This document shows, piece by piece, positions 59,317 to 64,000 of a stretch of DNA of 64,000 nt. A program made the position numbers and the translations under genes. The DNA is from Cryptomeria japonica (taxonomy: Eukaryota; Streptophyta; Pinopsida; Cupressales; Cupressaceae). The stretch lies in assembly GCF_030272615.1 (NCBI RefSeq), contig NC_081414.1:6395001-6459000 (forward strand). The letters are read 5' to 3'. The notes under the pieces were generated by a model. It searched no databases. It was given only the letters and a program-made list of their open reading frames with translations, and was not told the origin of the DNA. Each line of letters begins with the position of its first letter. Positions within the stretch are counted from its first letter, which is position 1.

Positions 59317-59995
59317 CTATGCAAGTAGGATCAATAAGGACTCCTCTAGCGGGTATACCTTTGATTTTTGCACTTATGTATAATAGGCCATCAGGTGCTT
59401 TAATCGTCTCACTAAGATCAAATGTTATCCGCAAATCCTTAGGAGGTTCTTGTTGATCTACAAGGTTCACCATATTATTAGATTCAATTGTCATGTCATT
59501 GGGAGAGAAAACAAGATGATCAGTTTCAATCACATTAGTGGAATGGGATGGTAAAGGATCAATGAAAACTTGAAGGTTCTGATTAGGAGGAGTTACAAAT
59601 TTGCTTCCTTTATCATTCACACTTGCCATAGATATAGTATTGTTATCAATCAATTCTTGAATCTTACTTCTCAATGAAAAACGTTTTTCAGTATCATGAC
59701 CAGGATGACGATGATATTGACAAAAGGATTTAGCATCAAAATAAGGGGAAGTTATTTTAGATGGATCAATTGGTTTGATTTGTGGAAGTTTTAACACATT
59801 ATTCTGTATTAACTAATACATAATACTATGCAAAGGTTCATTCAAAGGAGTAAACTCTTTTTCTCTTTTAAAGAATTTAGGCAAAGGAGGCACACTGTAG
59901 CACCTACGAGTTGACCCATGTTGATGTTGTCATTGAATTTGAAGAATCCTTTGTTTGGTTTGAACTTCACAAACGGTTGTTGAGCACCATCACCC
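59317..59995 (-). pseudogene. gypsy element (ii): gag C-terminus and start of protease
   Basis: The minus strand reads QQPFVKFKPNKGFFKFND, then SPYFDAKSFCQYHRHPGHD with the zinc-knuckle-like C-X2-H-X4-H whose last Cys is Arg (TEKRFSL). It continues KIQELIDNNTISM and reaches the protease at GVLIDPTCIV, where the 18.55-kb element splits it. The usual D-S/T-G is D-P-T here. One in-frame TAG lies near 59,815. The gene is continued at 40,766 to the left and at 61,124 to the right. Confidence 0.82.
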
Positions 59996-61118
59996 TATTG
60001 GCAATTTGGAGGAATTGATTATGTGTTGCATTGATGTCAACACTAGCTTGTTTGGTTGTCTACCGGGTTCCGGTAGAGTGGTTGGGTTGTGATGATGATC
60101 AGGAGATTATTCTCTAGTATGTTCAGTTTGGTGGAATTGGTTTGGTTTGGTCATTCATGTGTGTGTCACATTCAGTTGGTTTGGTATTTGGTGATCCGGA
60201 AGCTATCATATGTCCTAGTAAGCCTTTTGGTTACCGGTAAGGGTTTTATCGATAGAGCTTTGTTGAAGATCTTTTGATGGATTCAATAAGTGGTGTTGGT
60301 GAGGCTTCTAGAAGGTTCTCAGGATGCTGATAGTTGTCATGTTCGTGTTCTAGTTGATCGGTGGTGTTGCATTTGGCTTATGGTGACCTATTTTAGGTCC
60401 AGTGTTATTCTCCTAGGTTATGGATCAGTTTATGTAATGTGTTGGTGGATGCTCCCGATGTGTTACTGGTTGGACTTATTGTTTGGTTAATGTTGTTTTG
60501 GTCTTAGGCCAACTTGGATTATCATTGGTTTGCGGGTTTATGTAATGGATTTATTGTATTATCTTTTAGGTGGTCGACCTAATTGTTTAGGTCCCGGGTT
60601 TGTATAAATATGATATAAGATCTCTTTGTAGATCATCGATCATGGGTTATAGGATTATCTATGTGCGAATAAAGTTGCAATAATATGTAGAGGTTTTGGT
60701 CGATCATAGGTGATCAAATTGGGTTTGTGTAAGAGGTTTAAGACCTCTGGTATTGAGCTTAATTGGAATTGTACTCAGGCATAGGAGATGCTATTCTTGT
60801 AGTTCACTCTTCTTTTTGGATTGTAGTCCGAAGATTTATGTAGTCAGAGGCTCTTTTGTGATGAGCTGTGTGCCTTCCTAGAAGTATCATTTGACTGTGG
60901 GTAGGGTTTGCGACCATGGTTTTTCCCTTTACCGAGTTTTCCACATACAATTCTTGGTGTTATGTGTTGTGGATGCATGGTATTTGGTTTATGATTTATG
61001 GTTATGCTTAACTAGTATATCCGCTATTCTGATAAAAGGTTTTGTGTGCTTAAAGTTTTATAATATATTGACAACTGATTCACCCCCCCCTCTTAGTTGT
61101 CCACTAATTATCCTAACA
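59996..61118 (+). mobile_element. solo LTR, TGTTGG family (copy B)
   Basis: 1,123 bp, starting TATTGGCAAT (TG mutated to TA) and ending CCTAACA, flanked by CACCC at 59,991-59,995 and 61,119-61,123. It aligns with copy A at 21,557. It interrupts the gag of element (ii), whose frame joins when the LTR and one CACCC are removed. A solo LTR arises by recombination between the two LTRs of a former full element. Confidence 0.92.
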
Positions 61119-61667
61119 CACCCTTATCACTCAGAGCTATGGAAGAAGATGATTGTTCCAATTGACTCACAGTCAGTTGATAATTGTGAAGTATTGCGCA
61201 CAATTGCGGAAAGGAAGTAAACTCAATTAAAAGAAGTTTATCCCTAATGTCTTTTTATAAATTAGCAATGAAAATATTTTGAATGTCTTGATCAGGCATA
61301 GGAAAAGAAATCTAAGAGCACAAATGCTTATATCTACTAATATAATCAGTCACTTTTCTTTAACACCTTGTTTACAATGCATTAAATCAGTCAAAGTAAC
61401 TTTGGGACCAATGTTATTGAGAAATTGTTGAATAAAATCATTAGCCAATTGTTGAAAATAATTAATAGAATAAGTAGGCAAAGAAAAATACCATTACAAA
61501 GCTCTATCCCTTAATGTTCTAGTAAATTTTTTTTCTGACAACCTTTGATCATGCGCAAAGTCACTACACAAAGTTTGGAATGTTTTAACATGAGTTAAGG
61601 GATCACCTTTTCCATTATAAAGTTCCAATTGAGGGACTTCTACATGTTTAGGAGGGATGACTCTAAC
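61119..61667 (-). pseudogene. gypsy element (ii): gag capsid domain
   Basis: The minus strand reads VIPPKHVEVPQLELYNGKGDP, LTHVKTFQTLCSDF, FTRTLRDRAL, then a stop where Trp is expected, SINYFQQLANDFIQQF and PKVTLTDLMHCKQGV, the Retrotrans_gag domain. A frameshift near 61,355 precedes the YI(S/R)RYKHLC block. It is cut at 61,667 by the next LTR. This is the N-terminal side of the same gene seen at 59,317-59,995. Confidence 0.82.
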
Positions 61668-62733
61668 TGTTGGATATTATTGGTTATTGTTGCTGCTAGT
61701 ATATGTTGTTGTTATTGATGTCAACATACTCTTGTATATTTCTCCGGTGATTGCAAATTGGGAAGATCTTATGATTTGGTTTGTGGTGTTGTTTTGTTGA
61801 TCACTGTTTTGCAGAGCTTAGTATATCCTTCAGTATATTCCGATGTGATCATATGTTGTGATGAGTTTTGGGATATTTCTTGGGATGGTATTGTGTATCT
61901 TTATTTCAGATGGATCACGATTTGGTTCTCCACAAGTTATCTTTGTTCCTGACAGTTATTGATTGGTTGTGTTCTTGAGCCTTCAGACATTGATCGATGA
62001 AGATTTGATACTTGTGGTGTTGGATCAGTTGTTCCTGATGATTCTAACATTTTTGCTAGTGTTTACTAGTTGTGTCCTATTTGTTTTGGTGATCCATATT
62101 AATCGTTGTGTGAGTTATTGGTGATTTCTATGAACTAGTGATGATTTTCATGTTATGCGGTTTTCTTAGTGGTGTAGCGTGTTGCGGTTGATCTTGGCGT
62201 GATTTATGGAGGTGTTGAGCATGTGGGAATTTGTTTTAGGACCATGTTATGCTATGTAAATAATTATATTGGTCTGGAGGTCGATTTTTGTATTGTGTGA
62301 TGTTATTTTATAATTGAGGGTTGAGGGTTTACCCGACCTTGTTGTCAAGGTTGATGATTTGTATATATAGGTGGCATATTCATGTAATTTAGGTGTCGAT
62401 GTTATGTCTATATTATCAGAGAGAGGTTTATGTGTGAACAAGTGATTCATCCTTCAGTGTTGTGATTGTGGAGAGATTGGTGTTGCAGAGAAGAGATATG
62501 TGCTTAACCGAAATTGTAATCAAGCATTTGGAGATGCTATTCTTTCAATTCATTTCTTTCGGGTTGTAGTTTGAATCTTGTTGTAAGTCAATGAGACTTC
62601 CCTAAGGGTTGTAGCCTTCCGGGCCATTATATTTTGAGCAGTGAGCTCTAGGCAGTTTTCCTGAATACACGTGCTTTCCCCATTGTAATATTTTCATGTA
62701 CTACTTCAGAGTATCATCTTACTATGGGTAGGT
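61668..62733 (+). repeat. LTR inserted in element (ii) gag, itself interrupted
   Basis: It starts TGTTGGATATTATTGG and carries the family phrases 'gtgagctctaggcag' and 'atgggtagg'. It stops where a new TGTTGGCATT begins at 62,734, so its 3' end is probably displaced beyond the window. The minus-strand relic at 16,085 is the same family. Confidence 0.7.
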
Positions 62734-64000
62734 TGTTGGCATTGCATTGTCATTGATGTCAAGCGGTATAGAAGGACAACCGATATGGGAATATAGTTGA
62801 TGTGTATTCATTGATGTCAACTAGTGTTGTAGGTCACTGGTAAGGAAGAGAATGTCATTCAAAGGAATGATCACTTTAGTCACTGGTACACAAGTTAGTG
62901 TTTGACTTATGTGGAAGAGATGAGCAGGTTACCGGTACAGTCTGTCACCAATAAGGAAAGGATGTCAACTAGTAAGTGTTGTGTTGATAGTGAGTAGTTG
63001 CCAATTGGCAAGCTTATGACCAGTGTACAAATAGGATGAGCAAGGTGCTTGAGCTATTGTTTGTGATGAAGAGGTGGAATGCTACCTAAATAAAATCAAC
63101 ATAGGAGGAGAAGGATGTATAGGTCACCGACATGCTGTGTGGATGCAAAATAACAGGACTCCCACCAGATAAAGATGCAGTCACCATGTGAAGAGATGAC
63201 TGAAAATGAATGTGCCCACACTGGATCACATGTGTCTGTTTGAAGATATATTGCATAAAAAAGGAAGCCACATGAGTGCATTATAGGATGCAGATGACAA
63301 GGATTCACTACCACCGGTAAGTGGAGCTTATCTCTTATTATGCATAGTGTGCATTATAGTTGTGTGAGATAAGGAAGAAGAGGTAAAGGTAGGTGTTTGA
63401 AGGCTCACACCGGATCTACCAATGAATCAAAGGAATGCCTCAAGTGCATGAAATCAGGGATATACACTAGACCAACAGAGAAGGCATGTTGAGCTGCTAG
63501 AATAGATGAAGTGTGATGGGTTTGTCACTTTGACAAATCGATTGAGATATGGTATGGGCTGATGAAGAAGAAGGCAAGGCTGAGTAGCTGCAGACAGAGG
63601 AAAATGGTTGGATTGAAGATGTAGTTAGTTGAAGGTTGATGACATTGTGTCATCAAGAGTGTTTACTGGTATGTAAGCCTACCGGTAATATGGACAAATT
63701 TGATGAAGATGTGCATAAGGAAGGTTAGCAAGAGTGTTGAATGGTTGAGTATTCCACCGAAAGAGAAGCAGAGTGTAAGGTTGATGGCAAATCAGTTTGA
63801 GGGTTTAACCGGAAGGGTTAGTAAGCCGGTAGATGAACCCGGTAACAAAGTTGGTCGGTAATCCAATCCATACCAACATAGATGATCAAGAAAAGGTGGA
63901 TTCCGACACAATTGTTATGTGAAGATGAAGTGGCATGCATGCACAGGTCGGTGTGTTGAGTTGGTGAAGTGTCAGGTGGTGAGGTAGATGGTGATAAGTC
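62734..64000 (+). repeat. nested LTR or element start, running off the window
   Basis: It begins TGTTGGCATTGCATTG directly inside the previous LTR and has many 'accggtaa/tcactggtaa' motifs. No coding domain appears before the window ends, so whether this is an LTR alone or a full element cannot be told. Confidence 0.5.

Overview
The window looks like a slice of a large, repeat-rich seed-plant genome, most likely a gymnosperm or conifer. It holds one intact host gene in about 64 kb, surrounded by old and nested LTR retrotransposons, solo LTRs, microsatellites and AT-rich relics. The assignment to plants is firm, because it rests on a class IV HD-ZIP gene and plant-type Tat and Copia retrotransposons. 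The assignment to gymnosperms is an inference from repeat density and from how the sequences look. No rRNA, tRNA or CRISPR was recognised.

Layout. From 1 to 7.9 kb there are degenerate repeat relics, including a decayed Copia reverse transcriptase, an exact 120-bp tandem duplication and a 50-bp duplication. From 8.03 to 12.23 kb (minus strand) lies a complete ten-exon class IV HD-ZIP/START transcription factor gene of 727 codons, with all exon junctions in phase. From 12.2 to 21.5 kb come its upstream region, an unrecognised pseudogene fragment, a GC-rich tandem array holding a GA microsatellite, several LTR relics and a near-perfect 260-bp foldback. From 21.6 to 28.9 kb there is an LTR relic, then a decayed Copia element with its 5' LTR, PBS and gag-pol but no 3' LTR. 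It is fused at its polypurine tract to a truncated Tat (Ty3/gypsy) fragment that runs to about 32.3 kb. From 32.4 to 40.8 kb are parts of two minus-strand gypsy elements, called (i) and (ii) here. From 40,767 to 59,316 lies a complete 18.55-kb plus-strand Tat element with a CTATG target-site duplication, inserted in the protease gene of element (ii). From 59.3 to 64 kb element (ii) resumes; it is interrupted by a solo LTR flanked by CACCC and then cut by further nested LTRs.

The most interesting system is inside the Tat elements. Besides a single-frame gag-pol with G-patch, reverse transcriptase, two RNase H domains and integrase, the 18.55-kb element carries an antisense, apparently spliced gene between pol and the 3' LTR. 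That gene encodes a plant mobile domain (PMD) protein with a glycine/arginine-rich tail. Element (i), which is diverged and lies in the opposite orientation, has the same arrangement: a PPT, an antisense TATA-type promoter about 270-310 bp from it, a short first exon, an intron ending in a matching acceptor, and PMD sequence. The 18.55-kb element also has arrays of a palindromic CAATAGCGCTATTG-type motif near both ends, one in the leader and one in the antisense intron, while element (i) has a different palindrome array in its LTR. Both the sense and antisense reading frames are broken only by nonsense substitutions (plus one 2-base deletion), as expected of a fairly young but silenced element. 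I counted about 31 differences between its LTRs by eye, roughly 2%.
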